Source: Ricinus communis (Eukaryota; Streptophyta; Magnoliopsida; Malpighiales; Euphorbiaceae). Taken from it: a stretch of 64,000 nt of DNA. The translations under genes were made by a program, and so were the position numbers. How positions within the stretch are numbered: the first letter of the stretch is position 1; each line of letters opens with the position of its first letter. Location of the stretch: contig NC_063265.1 of NCBI RefSeq assembly GCF_019578655.1, positions 15,486,285 to 15,550,284 of the forward strand. Reading direction: 5' to 3'. The notes under the pieces are model-generated. The model did no database searches. It was not told the DNA's origin and saw only the letters and a program-made list of their open reading frames with translations. This document shows, piece by piece, positions 22,462 through 34,563 of this stretch.

Positions 22462-22502
22462 AGGCTCCCATTTGGTTAGCTTGCTAAAACCAAAGGGAGC
22501 CT
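22462..22502. repeat. Compact hairpin, 41 nt
   Basis: AGGCTCCC(A)TTTGGTT on the left arm pairs with AACCAAAGGGAGCCT on the right arm, with one bulged A and a short inner stem AGC/GCT. The stem is about 18 bp and is too short for a typical plant microRNA precursor. I recognise no known mature miRNA in it. Confidence 0.6.
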
Positions 22503-23103
22503 CAGCAGCATGCAGTTTTTTTGGTCAATAATAACAAATAATCTTAGTTCAGTACATTTCTTGTGGCAATGATACAAAGCTTAAAAGAAAATCACTTTAT
22601 AAAAAAAAACAACCTGCTTTACATTTGTGAGAGGGAATGTAAAGAATCCTTAAAAAGATCAAAGCCTCCAGGTGCTTAGACATTTATCCTGTGTAAAGTG
22701 AATCATGCAGATTAAAAAAAGATGCAATCTAAGAAGAGAACTAAATAAAAACAACCAGTTGTCTAATAGTTGAAAGTCTAGTACAGTACAGCTATGGGTA
22801 GTTGCTAGGTGGCTTAAAATGATAGGAACTAATCACTCACACTCTTTCTGCTAAAACTAAAACTACAGAAACAAATCCTGCCATTTCTGGGCTAATCGGT
22901 TACTTGTTCTTGACAATTTAATCAGCCTTCCCTATATATTAAAGCTAAGATCGTATGAATTAATCATAAACATATTACTTAGCAGAACTCTTGGAAACAG
23001 AAAATATAATCCAGAAAGCTCTAACTAAAACTTATCAAAAGGGAATGCAGGATGAAAAAGAATAATATACTGGGAAATTACAGGTATATTTTTACAAAGA
23101 CAG

Positions 23104-23146
23104 TGGCTGTTGGGTACTTGACAAGCTTGTCAAACAGCAACAGCCA
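23104..23146. repeat. Nested palindrome, 43 nt
   Basis: A 9-bp outer stem, TGGCTGTTG / CAACAGCCA, encloses a perfect 16-bp palindrome TTGACAAGCTTGTCAA, with asymmetric spacers GGTAC and ACAG. The outer arms and inner palindrome together would form a cruciform or RNA hairpin. Confidence 0.65.
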
Positions 23147-25379
23147 GAAAGAAGTTTACTTAACATTGATAAGCAATGGTAAGCAATTAAGTTAGGCCCA
23201 TAACATTGCATTTGAAAAGCCGACCAAGAATTTAATATGTGGTTTTACAACAAGCATATCCAGTTGCGTGCAATTACTTAATTACAGTTCTGAATTACTG
23301 ATCAGCCTAACACAATATGTGCATTCCCAAATTGCAGGACAGTAAACATAGAGAGCCATTAACCAATCTTTACTAAACTAAAGTACAATGGGCTCAAGCA
23401 TCAGGCGACAACAAGCCAAATTGCCTTCACATTGCATGCAATAATCTACAGGATCACCACTCTTACAAGTTAAATTGTCACAGATATATGTTCCTTGATA
23501 TGATCATCCTTGTTCCTTGACTTGTTTTCTTCTTATTGTCTATGTTTAATGTATATTATTCAATCCATTAGTTTTTCTATTTTGTTTAATCTAACATGCT
23601 TTTTTCTAACTTGATTTATTTATTATAAATAATTATAAATTTAGTGTTTTAAATTTTTAATTTTTCCTATTCCAATATTTGAATTATTTTTTTGTTCAAT
23701 TAAGTGTCTGAACCTGCTAATATATGTATATTATAATACATCTTGTAGGTTTTACAGGTTAACAAATAATAATTTAACTCAATTTACACATAAAATAACC
23801 TAAATATCCTTATTCATTATTATTTACAACTTTTTCTATTTTTTTCTTTTTTTTTTCTTGGTCTTTTTTCTATTTTAAATATCTTTTTAGTACTAAAGAG
23901 AATTCTTTATGCATTCTTTAAAAAAGAAATTTTACCCATCATTTTTATTTCTTAAAGTTATCTTTCTTAAAGAAAACTTAATACTTTCTCTCTCTCCTCT
24001 TATTGTTATGAGATAAAAAGATTTTTAAGGTGAATGCAAAAAAATAAGAAAATAGTATTTATCTTTTTAATTTTTAATTTAAATAAATGAAAATTTTACT
24101 ACTTTTTTAATTCCTTGAAAATATATATTTTTTAAAAAAGTGCTAAAAATGGATAGAAGAGAAAAGAAAAAGAAAAAAATGAAAGAAAATATTTAATTTA
24201 TTTTAAAAGAAGATATTTAAGTCAATTTATAATTAAAAATAAATTATATAAGCATTTTAACCTGTAAAACTGGTTATAGATACTATATTAAATATTTTTA
24301 GCAAATTTAAATACTGAATTAAAAAATAATAATTTAAACATTAAAATAGAAAAATCAAAAAAGTCAAAACACTAAACGTGTAATCTTCCCAATTTATTAC
24401 AATATTACTCGTGTGATATATGTAATGGGTAATTATTAGAAACTACTTTTCTCATCTATATCTTAAATGTCCAAATAAATATATTTATTGTTTCTTTTTA
24501 AAGAACCTCCTGAACAATATTGATAACTCATATATAAATTAACTAATAAATATGGCTTAGCTTTAAAAATAAAATTTATAATGACTAAAATAAATTCCTC
24601 AAGAATCAAAATTAATTAAAAATTACTATTAAGTAAATTATTTTTGCATGTCTCCTATCTATATATTAAACAATTTTAAACAACTATCGATATCGATGTT
24701 TGTCTCAAATCCTATTACATTATTTTGTGAAAATAAAGGGAGAAAACTTCCAAAATAACTAAAAGAAAAATTGCAACCAAACAAATGATGAAATTTCTTT
24801 GGAGAAAAACTTAATTACTAATTGGATTCTTGAATTTTACACTTTTAACAGTTTTATTTAATTATTTTAAAATTTTATAATAAAAAATAATGTGGCAATT
24901 CAATTCTTTTTATTAACATAAAAAATAGTGAGTCAATAAAAATTATTGTATTTAGATGTAACGATGTGAAAGGATGTACATATATAAGATAAGTCTATGA
25001 CAATCTATTTTTTCTGATTTATAATAATTATTTTTAAAATAAGTATTATTGATTTTTTACATTATTTTTATTAGCGTGAAATTTCAAAAGTTATTATTAA
25101 AAAGATTTTTCTAAAATAAATTAGAATAGATATTTTTCTTAAAATTTTAAAATAATTAGATAAAATTATTAAAAAAATTAAATTTTAAAATTTAATTCGT
25201 AGAGAAAAAAATAGAATTGACTTTTAGCTATCACGAAGAAAGCGAAGAACCACATGTATAAATTGGGAGAATTCATGCTATATAACACAAATTAAATTGT
25301 TTATGAGGTAGTTTGTGTTTCGGGCATCATGGAAACCAATGGAACAAATTTTTGCATGGCCATATGATATCTCATGCAC

Positions 25380-25766
25380 TCTCACGAGGTGGGTCGAATT
25401 AGAGGTATCAAGACGGATTAGTAGCTCGTGTTCACGTCGACCGATTAAAGTGAACATAAATATAATGTATTTATTAATTGTGTCAATACATTTTTAATCA
25501 TACGATATAAAATTTAGATGAATTATACAAATATAATATACAATACATATAACACATTTATTTAATTGATTGTGTGCAGTAACACGTATAACACGATTTA
25601 ATTTGTATAACATCATATAACATATATAATATATTTACTAAAATAGTAATAAAAATTAATTAGTTATGTGCGATAACATAACCAAAAATATATAACACGC
25701 TTAGTTAAATAGTAACTGAACGGATTGTAATGGGTTTATGTGTCACTACCTATTTTGACAACCCTA
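25380..25766. mobile_element. Probable degenerate nonautonomous DNA transposon (hAT/MITE-like)
   Basis: The right edge reads, on the minus strand, CTAGGGTTGTCAAAATAGG followed by GTGACACATAAACCC. This resembles the end of a widespread plant repeat class beginning TAGGGNTGTCAAAA. The interior has many ATAACACG-type short motifs, and the left part contains CTCGTGTTCACGTCGACC, also usual for that class. No target-site duplication could be fixed. Confidence 0.35.
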
Positions 25767-25854
25767 GGTCGAATGCTATTTGAACGAGTATCACCAAGCT
25801 GTGAATTTGGCTAAGCAAAATGCAACAGTGTGTAATGGCAGTTTAATTTTCTGT

Positions 25855-26232
25855 TGATCCAAGCCTCTTTCGGGCTTAATTAAGCTAAATTTCGATGCCT
25901 GTTTCCCGGAACACAGTTGGGTGTTTGCTGTTGAGCTTGTTTATTATTCGGAATGACAAGGGTTCAAGTTTAGTAGCATCAGTCGAATACTCCGAATAGG
26001 TGTTGCTCAGTGCTAGTGGGTGGTGAACTAACGGCTATGAGGGCCGGTTGTTGCTGGCTGGGAATGGACTTACAGAAGCATAATGGTGGAACGGACAGTG
26101 ATTGCTTTAAGGCTATTAAATGATCATAATTCAGGTCTGGAAGCAGGATTGCTGGAAATGATATTCGCATTATGGCCTGGTGTGGCTTCTCTATTGCCAT
26201 TAGTAGAGAACATGTGGATGAATGTCTAAATT
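25855..26232 (+). pseudogene. Broken RNase H-like (RVT_3) fragment
   Basis: Fragments in different frames together match the plant RNase H-like domain found in LINE-type elements and related genes: LIKLNFDACF (from about 25875), then IIRNDKGSSLVAS (from 25943, shifted +1), then GELTAMRAGCCWLGM (from about 26022, another frame), then TDSDCFKAIK and, after a stop, AGNDIRIMAWCGFSIAISRE. The order and spacing of the catalytic-type blocks (FDA; RND.G; E near LTAMRAG; DSDC) fit the family. At least two frameshifts and several stops make it nonfunctional. No reverse transcriptase is nearby, so it is an isolated remnant. Confidence 0.5.
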
Positions 26233-26951
26233 GACGGTATTTTATCAGATTGTACTTTAGTGAGGTTTTGTAATTTTTTATCCTTGTTGATTGCTTTCTT
26301 CTTTTCTTCATAAGATTTCGTCCCATTGAACTTTTAATAAAATAATTTACGGTAAAATATAAAAGAAAAGGAAAAATAACTTAAAAAGAGAGTCAAAGTG
26401 TATAAAAACAAATAATCGTATTTTATACTATATTTAGTTAAAGTCCATAACAGAATTTATTTCATTTAAAAAATAAAAAATAAATTAAAAATGATAAAAT
26501 TAAAAAAAAAATATTAATCCTACTCTATTTAAAGAATGCAAATTTTAAATTCACAAATAAATTCCATGAATTGTAAATTTTAGATTTATAAATAAATTCC
26601 ATAAATTTTATAAATTCCAAAACACTATGTGACATCATTTGCATCAAACTAATTAACGTGATGCTTATCAGAAAGCCATCAGCAAGAGCAAGGAGACAAA
26701 TTTAAGCATTTTTTTTCTTTCTGCTAATTCTATCTGCGAAGGTGTAAACTGAAACAAAACTGGATCTAATACAGCAGCAAAATTAGATTACGATGGAGGA
26801 GGACACATTATACCCTAAATCAAAAACAAAATATGATGATATCCTCTAAAACATGAAATACCTACATAAGTATAAGCTGTATGATAAAAACCCAACTAGA
26901 AACCTCTGGGATCATTGACAATACTAAACAACATCACCTTCATTTTTCCGG

Positions 26952-29939
26952 CTACTTCAGAACTCCTCCTCTTCGTTTACGCTCTCTGAGATCACTGGGT
27001 ATGATAAAAACTGAATCTACACAAAGCCCTCCTTTGGAATGTGTACAATCAATCTGTTTCATGGAAAATCTGACCTCAGTGGCAGGTTCTGAATTGGTGA
27101 CAACAAATTCACCCACCTTGTACTCTATCCAGCATCCGCGTTTGTGGTTGCCATTTGCTTCATCCTGTTCAGTCTCATCTAAACAACATTCAGATAATGC
27201 TTGCTGACCATCAGAAGTAGTCAACTCAAATCGCACCGGTTTTATATCCCAACCATGGGTGTGCTCAAAACTGCTCACACGACGTCCCAACCTCTTGGAG
27301 AATCTTCCAAGGTGAAGCCTGAAGGACAGAGTATAGATATCAGCAGGAAAAGGAAACTTTACAACCCCATCTACTTCGAACCACCATATTTGCTGCAAAT
27401 AGGCCACAACATGGAATCTGCAATATGACACAGAATATTTACTGCAAGGTCCATGAGAGCATCATAAATTCTGAAAATACTGTAGAAATTCAGAAGGTCA
27501 AAGAACTTCATAATAGACCATGACTAGGATAAGAAAGTTTCCAAGAAATACAGATATTGCCCTGACAACCAGTCATTCACATAAACTTTTTAAATCTTTG
27601 ATCAGAAAAAATAACAAAAGATAGTATAATCCCCAAAGCAGAAAGTTCATAAGATGAGGTAGAGATTTCTCAGAGGTTCTGCAGTACTACAACTTTGCAA
27701 GGAGAATGCGCCTAGATTTCAGTAGAGGAGGTTTAAGGAGACTTTTCCCCAAAGAATAATAGGAACTTGTGGGTTGCAGTCTTCAGGTTTGGACTTGTTG
27801 TCCCCCACAGGAGCTGTTCCTTGCCTTTTGACCTGGCAACTTGGTCCACTTGGGTTTCGTGCAAGTAACAAACACATGTTCAGGGATCATTTTGTTCTCG
27901 GATATAACCCAGTTATGATGATAGTTCACAGAACACAGAAGCTGTTGGATGTGAAGCTCTTCTTGTTACAAGCACATTCAAAAGACATGGTTAGCTAGCA
28001 GGATTTCTAACCCCCTCCAAACGGGAATAAAGTAGCACTGATGATGCCTTGAAGGCACAAAGAGCTCAGTTAGTGCAGGTGAAGCATTCAGTGATAAGAT
28101 TGGACCATGGATCTTGGTATTTACTTTTTTTAATTGGGGACATACACTGATTAGAACAGAGTTGTGAGGAATATATGCAGCCCTTCAGAAATCTCAGAAA
28201 TGGGTCTCAAGCAGATACTTCTTCAGATACATGCACGGATGTACTTAGTTATGGATTGCAATATCCTCCCACACCTCCTATCACTATGCATTGCAAAAGT
28301 TTTCCTAAAACATGCAGGGAAAAGAAGAGTTTCTCAACAAAAAGCTTTATCTGACTTAATACATGATAATGTGAATGTTTTCGACAAAATACCACTTCAA
28401 CAGAAAGCTGAATGTAGTTTATCAGAAGACCAGATTTGCAAGTTAAATAAGCAAAAGATCCTTGCCTCTTCCAGCCACTGGCATGGGTAAATTAAACTAC
28501 AAACCCTGCATCGGAGTCAGTTCAAAAAGCATGTCCAGACCCCGTATTTTATGACCATTTTTGGTCTACGTTCAATAACCCTCTTTTGCCCCTTTTTTAA
28601 GACACAGTTCGAGAAATTCTGTCAATTTCATTAACAACATCCACTGGATGTGCTATGAGTAAGGCCTGATGAATTTCCAACAGTAAAGCGAAAAACTGGT
28701 AGTTTTCTATAATTGGCAAGTAAAGAAAGCAGTAAATTTGGACATTCCCAACTCAAAAGAACTAATAACTTCTATTTGTAGAGGAGTGGGGCTTGTTAGT
28801 CAATTCAACAGCAATTAGAAAATGTAGAGGGTTCCACATTGACTCTAAATTTGATTATTTCGTGAGAATAGCATAAATATGCATAATGATCTCTGCCTGG
28901 AGAATTGTACAGTAATAGAGGCCACAACTAAAGATACTATATCCATTAACCAAATGATTTGATGGTTAAACCAAAAATTTTTTAAACTTTTTCAGCATTG
29001 CCAATAAACTATAATATCCAATTGTTTCTCCTATAATATACCAATAACAAATTTTAGTTATATCCAAATTATCCTTGACCAAAGGCTAAACAGTACTAAA
29101 ACCAACAGTAACCCGCTATGAACCAGAAACATCACCAGGAAAATATAATAAAATAAACAACTCTCTGATCACTATCAAGTATCAAGTGATAATGCCAATG
29201 CGAGAACCAACAGCATCTATTCTATTCGGCAACACTAATCAATCTTCCTTATATATCACAGGACCATAGCATTTTCAGAGAATTCAATTTATCAAATAAT
29301 TAATTAATGCAACTATGCCACTTCATTACTTTCACCAAAGCATTCATACTATATTAAATTAAACATAAATAACAATCAAAAGTAAGATTAAAAAAAAATT
29401 AAAACAAGAGAAACAGAAACCTAGATTCTTCAGTGGGAACCCAATTCCAATATCTCCGATCCTCAATGCCAGTAATTGCCATCCCCTTAGCTGAAATTGA
29501 CATACATATCCTTCCCGTGACCCTATCTAACCACGCTTCCTGCATAAACAGAACAACCAAAACCCTAAGAAAGAGCTAATTCAAATACCACCCTACAAAA
29601 CAAACATTCATCCAGACAATAAACAACCTTATTTCCATCGTCAAAAGGTACAGGCCTAGATAAAAGCGCAAAGATGTCTTTTTTAGACAAATTATGATAC
29701 CGCTCAGGAGGCAAAAAATCAAGCAGATCTTGATAATTACGTGGCAATTTCTTGTCCCAGACGGAATCAGAAGAAGCAGCGCCCCGAAAGGCTCTGTTTA
29801 ATCGAGCTAAATTGCAAATTTCCGGCGGGGTTAAATATGTAAATACACAAGCCACACAACTTTCTGGTATATCTCCTAACCCTGGACCGTTTGCCGCGCC
29901 GTTTGTACCTTCCGTTAAGCTCGATAGGGACGCTCCCAT
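26952..29939 (-). CDS. F-box protein of the PP2-A family (PP2-A15-like), 3 exons
   Basis: Exons (minus): 29939-29628, 29539-29421, 27417-26952; 897 nt including the stop give 298 residues. An N-terminal F-box (about 20-65, DIPESCVACVFTYLTPPEIC) is followed by a Nictaba/phloem protein 2-like lectin domain: EDRRYWNWVPTEESRFHVV, LQQIWWFEV, HLGRFSKRLGRRV, HGWDIKPVRFELTTSDGQ, GCWIEYKVGEFVV, MKQIDCTHSKGGLCVDSV. Such proteins are expected to act as substrate receptors of SCF ubiquitin ligases, and the PP2 part may bind glycans. The start MGASLSSLTEGTNG and GPGLGDIPESC point to PP2-A15 rather than PP2-A13. In Arabidopsis PP2-A15 (At3g53000, from memory) lies between a pyruvate kinase and RPL24B, as here. 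Intron 2 is unusually long (2.0 kb). Confidence 0.93.
27418..29420 (-). other. Intron 2 of the PP2-A15-like gene (2.0 kb)
   Basis: The intron is less AT-rich than other introns in the window, especially at 27660-28500. Plus-strand open frames at 27774-27998 and 28164-28490 show no recognisable domain. It may contain a noncoding transcript or an old insertion; no terminal repeats were found. Confidence 0.4.
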
Positions 29940-31623
29940 CGCCCTCCTCCGACGCCGACGCCGAACGTTCCGGTTTAATGATATATTGTGTAGTTTATAA
30001 AGTTTCTTAGGAGTGTTCGGTTGGTGAGAAAGTGGAGAAGCAGACGAATATATGTTTAGTGTGCTTCATTTTTTTTTAATTTGGAGGAAAGGGAAGAAGA
30101 AAATTTCAGGGCGAGAAGGGAGAAAGAGCAGTAAATTAGGGTGTGGTGGGCCCCAAAGGCCAAAACTATGGAATTATATTCTTTCTTTTATATTCTTGCC
30201 TTCAATCCTGCCCTCCTTATCTAATATTTTACATTAATACTTATTTATTTATTTTATATTAATTTTATGTCTGAATGTACAATTTGGAACGATGGTTTAA
30301 CATTTATTGTTAAATTTTTAAATTTAATGTAAAAGAACTGTCTCATAACTCGAGAAAATCATACCATAATTGAAAAAAAATACATTTTTTAGCTTTCGAC
30401 TTTTCAATTTTAATTTGTAAAGTTCTTATTTTTTTATTATAATTTTTTATAAAGTAAAAATAAAAATACACTAACTCTAAATAAATAAATAAATATTTAA
30501 TAGAATAAAATTAAAATTAAAAGCACATGACTTCAATAATATAAAATAAAAATAAACAATAACTTTTAAAGACATGCATTAGTATAAAATATATATTAAA
30601 TAAAAGTTTAATAATTTATAATACAATAATAGTAAAGATAATTTATTAGAGTCAATAATCAAAATGATCCAATAGGTAAATTATAATATGAGGAGATTGA
30701 AAGTGTTGGAATATTTTTGTGAAGGGAAAAGGAAATCAATGAGATTAAGTGTTTATCCAATTATTACTAACATCATATGTCTTTTATTTTGTTTTGTGGA
30801 GTAGTTGTTGATTCCTTCTCCCTTAAAGAATGACAAATATCAAGTCCCACGTTGATTTTCGGCTAACATGTGAAACTCGAAGGACCAATCACATGTTATT
30901 TTGACCTATTGGAAACACTAATTATATTCATTAATTAATACTATAAAATATTCTTTTAATAAAAATAGTATGTCATTAATAATTTTTTATTTATTTATTA
31001 GAGATAATAGGGATAGTTATCTCTTTATATTTGGGACTTGAACTCAAGACTTTCATCTCGCAACCGTTCTTACCATTTCAACTAAGTCTCAAATATTTTA
31101 TTAATAAAATAATTAATAAATATAACATATAATTGATAAACTTATTTGATTCAATTTAAAAAATATATATTAATTTTGATATGAAAATAAATTGTTTTAC
31201 GAGCGTGTAGATAAAATTATTCATATAAAATTACTTTTCAAAATATTAATTTGTGAATAAGCTATTAAGACTTATAGATAAATAGGGAGAAAATAAGTTG
31301 AGAATTTTCTTCATCACTTTGAAATTGAACCCAACATAATTTCTAGCTGATTATATTATAAAGTGGTTGGTTGAATTGACTATTAAGAAAATCTAAACCG
31401 GATCTTGGGTTGTTGCCCTTTTAGATATCATATTATATATTTGTTTTCCAAGCTAGCTACGATAATGTAGTTATAAATTTATAATATATATGGGTTCATG
31501 CGGTGCATATGCATAGAATAAAATATTACTTAACATGAATAACATTGCATATATTATTTTCAGTAATTAAATTTAAATATTATTTACTTTTTATAATTTT
31601 ATTTAATATATGAGCAGACTCTA

Positions 31624-32580
31624 TATTTTTTTATTATATTAATTTTTTTTATTTTTAATAAAACTAACTATTATCACCTTCCGTGTTAGTCAAAGAACTA
31701 AATTGATAATTTAAAATTATAATTTTAATCTTTAAACTTTATCAAATTTATTTAAAATTAATTTCATTATCAAATTAGAGTAAAATTTTATTTTAGCATA
31801 AGTTAGTTTTAGTGTCTAATTAAAATAATAAATTTAATATTTTTTTCTTGTTGTAATTTTTTATTTTTAATACAATTTAATTCAAGCAATTTAAACATTT
31901 TAAAAGTATTTATATTTACAATAATATTATTAATTTACTATATAATTTAATTTTAGTTATTAATATAAAATAAACATTTCTAGTTAAAAATATCATTTTT
32001 TTATTTTTTTATTATATATACTATAGTTAAATTATACAAAAAGTAAAAATTAAATTTAAAAAATCATGTTTTAATCTAGTAAAATAATATAGACACACCA
32101 AATTGATAAATTCATTATCAATAAAGAGATCATGTTAATCATGTATGTTAAAAATAAGATTTTTTATCAGCTATTCAAATGAGATTAAAACAAGTAAATT
32201 TTTTATTTTTAATATAATTTATTTTAGTGTCTATTAAAATTATAACTTGCAACTTTTTATTTTATTTAACAATTTAAAATTAAACTATATAGTAGTTTAA
32301 TAATATTAAATAAAAAATAAATATTTTTAATATGTTTATATTTTTAGAATTAGATTATATTAAAAGAAATAAAAGATATAAACAAATAAAATTTATTAAT
32401 TTAACTAGACACTAAAAATAAGATTTTACTATAATTTGATACTCTTAGACAAATAATATTTGATAATAAATTTAATAATCAAAGTTTAATATTAAATCAT
32501 CAATTTAGTTCTTTGATTAACACGGAATGAGATAGTAGTTAATTTTATTATAATTCAACAAAATTAATATAATAAAAAAT
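31624..32580. mobile_element. Foldback / long-TIR nonautonomous element
   Basis: The left arm (31624-31983) and right arm (32247-32580) are inverted copies. Near the outer ends the left arm reads TTCCGTGTTAGTCAAAGAAC at 31679-31698; the right arm, read on the minus strand, has TTCCGTGTTAATCAAAGAAC. Further in, TTTTAGTGTCTAATTAAA pairs with TTTTAGTGTCTAGTTAAA, and the ends share TTTATTATATTAATTTT. Similarity continues with indels to the inner ends, leaving a centre of about 260 bases. No coding capacity. The terminus and target duplication could not be fixed in such AT-rich DNA. Confidence 0.7.
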
Positions 32581-34488
32581 GCAAGGAACGAGTTATATAT
32601 TATGCCAAATTACATAAATAATTAATATTTAATCATTTAATTAATTAATGTAAACATATCTTAATTTTTGTAATATATATAATTCTACATATTTATAACT
32701 TATATCAATATTTTCATTTACATTTTAACATTTAAGAGACATAAGAAATTCTCTTCTCTTTTTTATTTTTATTGTAAAACGTTTCTTGCCAAAAGCTAAG
32801 CATTTTTAAAATTTTAGTTATCTAAATGGTCTACCAATAAGCATATGAATATCATATTTGGCATATTCTCAGTTTCATTCTATTAGTTGGGCATATTAAT
32901 CTTGTAGTATGTTGTTTAACTTTGTATTTTTTCTTTTAACAATAGGGCCGAGATAATATACACGTCGAGGTTATATTTAATTTAAAAAAATTTAAAAAAA
33001 TTTACTTTTTATATCATAATAATAAAATATATGCTCATTAAATAAAATTACTTTTAAATTTTATAAAAATATATTCTTATATTTATATTATATGTCTTTC
33101 ACATTTAAATCAAATCGAAGTTTAATTTTACATTTGTCAACTTTTTAAAAATTAATAAGTTATAATTTCTTAAATTCAAAGAAAAGAAATAATTTAAAGC
33201 AAAAAAATTTCAAACTATAACATATTTTATTCTGATAGAGAAACTAAAATGTCTGATAGCTTTAGTTTGCTTTCATTATTAAAAAGAAATAATAAAATCA
33301 TGAATAAAAACACATAAAATCACAGCCTTCTAACACCAAAAAGACCCAATAAATAAAAATAAAAAAAATTAAAGAAACACATATTACTGCCACATTGTTG
33401 TGTCAGTACCCTAAACTCTCACATAAATATCAATAATTTGTTCAAATACTACACTTATATATTTATTATTATATAACAATAATAAGTCAAACAAAATATA
33501 ATACTAAATTTATTTATTTATTTTATTTGAATTTATTTTTATCTCAATAAATTAAAATATATTACTCATTTAGTAGAATTCTAATAAATTATAAATTACA
33601 TTAAAAAATAATCTTACTTACATGTCTTGTTATAAAAATAATTATTCTTATCAATTTAGTTGATAATAAATTAAAAAAAATTCACATGATCTCCAATTCT
33701 CGTAAATGTACATTGAAACTAGAGTCTATATGGAGCCAAATTTTACCAAATTGGTCATACTTAATTGGCTTACCTTAAGTAAAAATATACAAAGATTAAA
33801 GTTCATTTTCTTATAGAAAGTTAATAATACAATGAGATGGCTCATTAACTTTAAGCATATAGCATAATAGTAAACTCAAGCCATGAGTTCTCCAGGTGTC
33901 ATGCATGACAATCTACTTAAGTTAATACTAATTACTATTATTATTCTTCTTAAGTGCACGTGTCACCAGAATAAAGGACAAGCAAAGGGAAATTAATTAT
34001 TTTTAAAAATATTTTAAAAAATCAAGGAACTTCCAATTAATTAAATAATAAAAATTTCACATATATCATATGCAGTCGCTTTGAATTTTCCCTTTTCTGC
34101 CACCTCTCATTTTCTTATCCATTTTATGATTAATACTTTTCAGCTTTAAATAGTAAGTTAGGGAACACATTTCCCTCAGAGAAACACTAATAAAAAGTTT
34201 TTTTTTTTTTTTTTTTTAAGAATGAACAAAAATAAATATAGAATAATTACAATTAGATCTATCTTTTTAATGTATTGAGTATACTATTGAATAAAAATTA
34301 ATTCATTATATTATGTACATATTATTATATTATATTAAACTTCTTCACATCAATAAATAAAATAATAAAAGATAGAATATAACGGTAATTCTAATATATA
34401 TTTTTCCGGTGAAGAATTTGCTTGGGCTAAAGAGGAAATTGGTTCATTGAGCGTTTTTGTCTACTGGCTACAGTGTTTTGCTTAGAAA

Positions 34489-34563
34489 GGCCCAATGATA
34501 TAAACCAAGTTAATCAACCAACTTGGCCCATTTCTTATTTTCTAGCCCATTCTGTCCGGCCCA
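34489..34563. promoter_or_regulatory. Cluster of site II-type motifs (GGCCCA) without an adjacent gene
   Basis: GGCCCA at 34489-34494, 34525-34530 and 34558-34563, plus AGCCCA at 34544-34549: four motifs in 75 bases. They lie 2.5 kb upstream of the trihelix start codon. Such clusters mark promoters of growth-related plant genes, but no open frame follows on either strand. Confidence 0.4.

Larger units (their letters stand above)
20601..25300. other. Gene-free intergenic region with two compact hairpins
   Basis: From about 20600 to 23500 the DNA is less AT-rich than its surroundings, yet it shows no gene. It contains two near-perfect hairpins and a short GC-rich islet at 22131-22199. From 23500 to 25250 it is extremely AT-rich with nothing recognisable. 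A noncoding transcript in the first part is possible but unproven. Confidence 0.4.

Noticed and set aside
22462..22502. MicroRNA precursor
   Set aside because: The stem is too short and nearly loopless, and no known mature miRNA sequence was recognised.
25979..26326. Minus-strand 115-codon frame
   Set aside because: It is antisense to the broken RNase H-like fragment and has no domain of its own.
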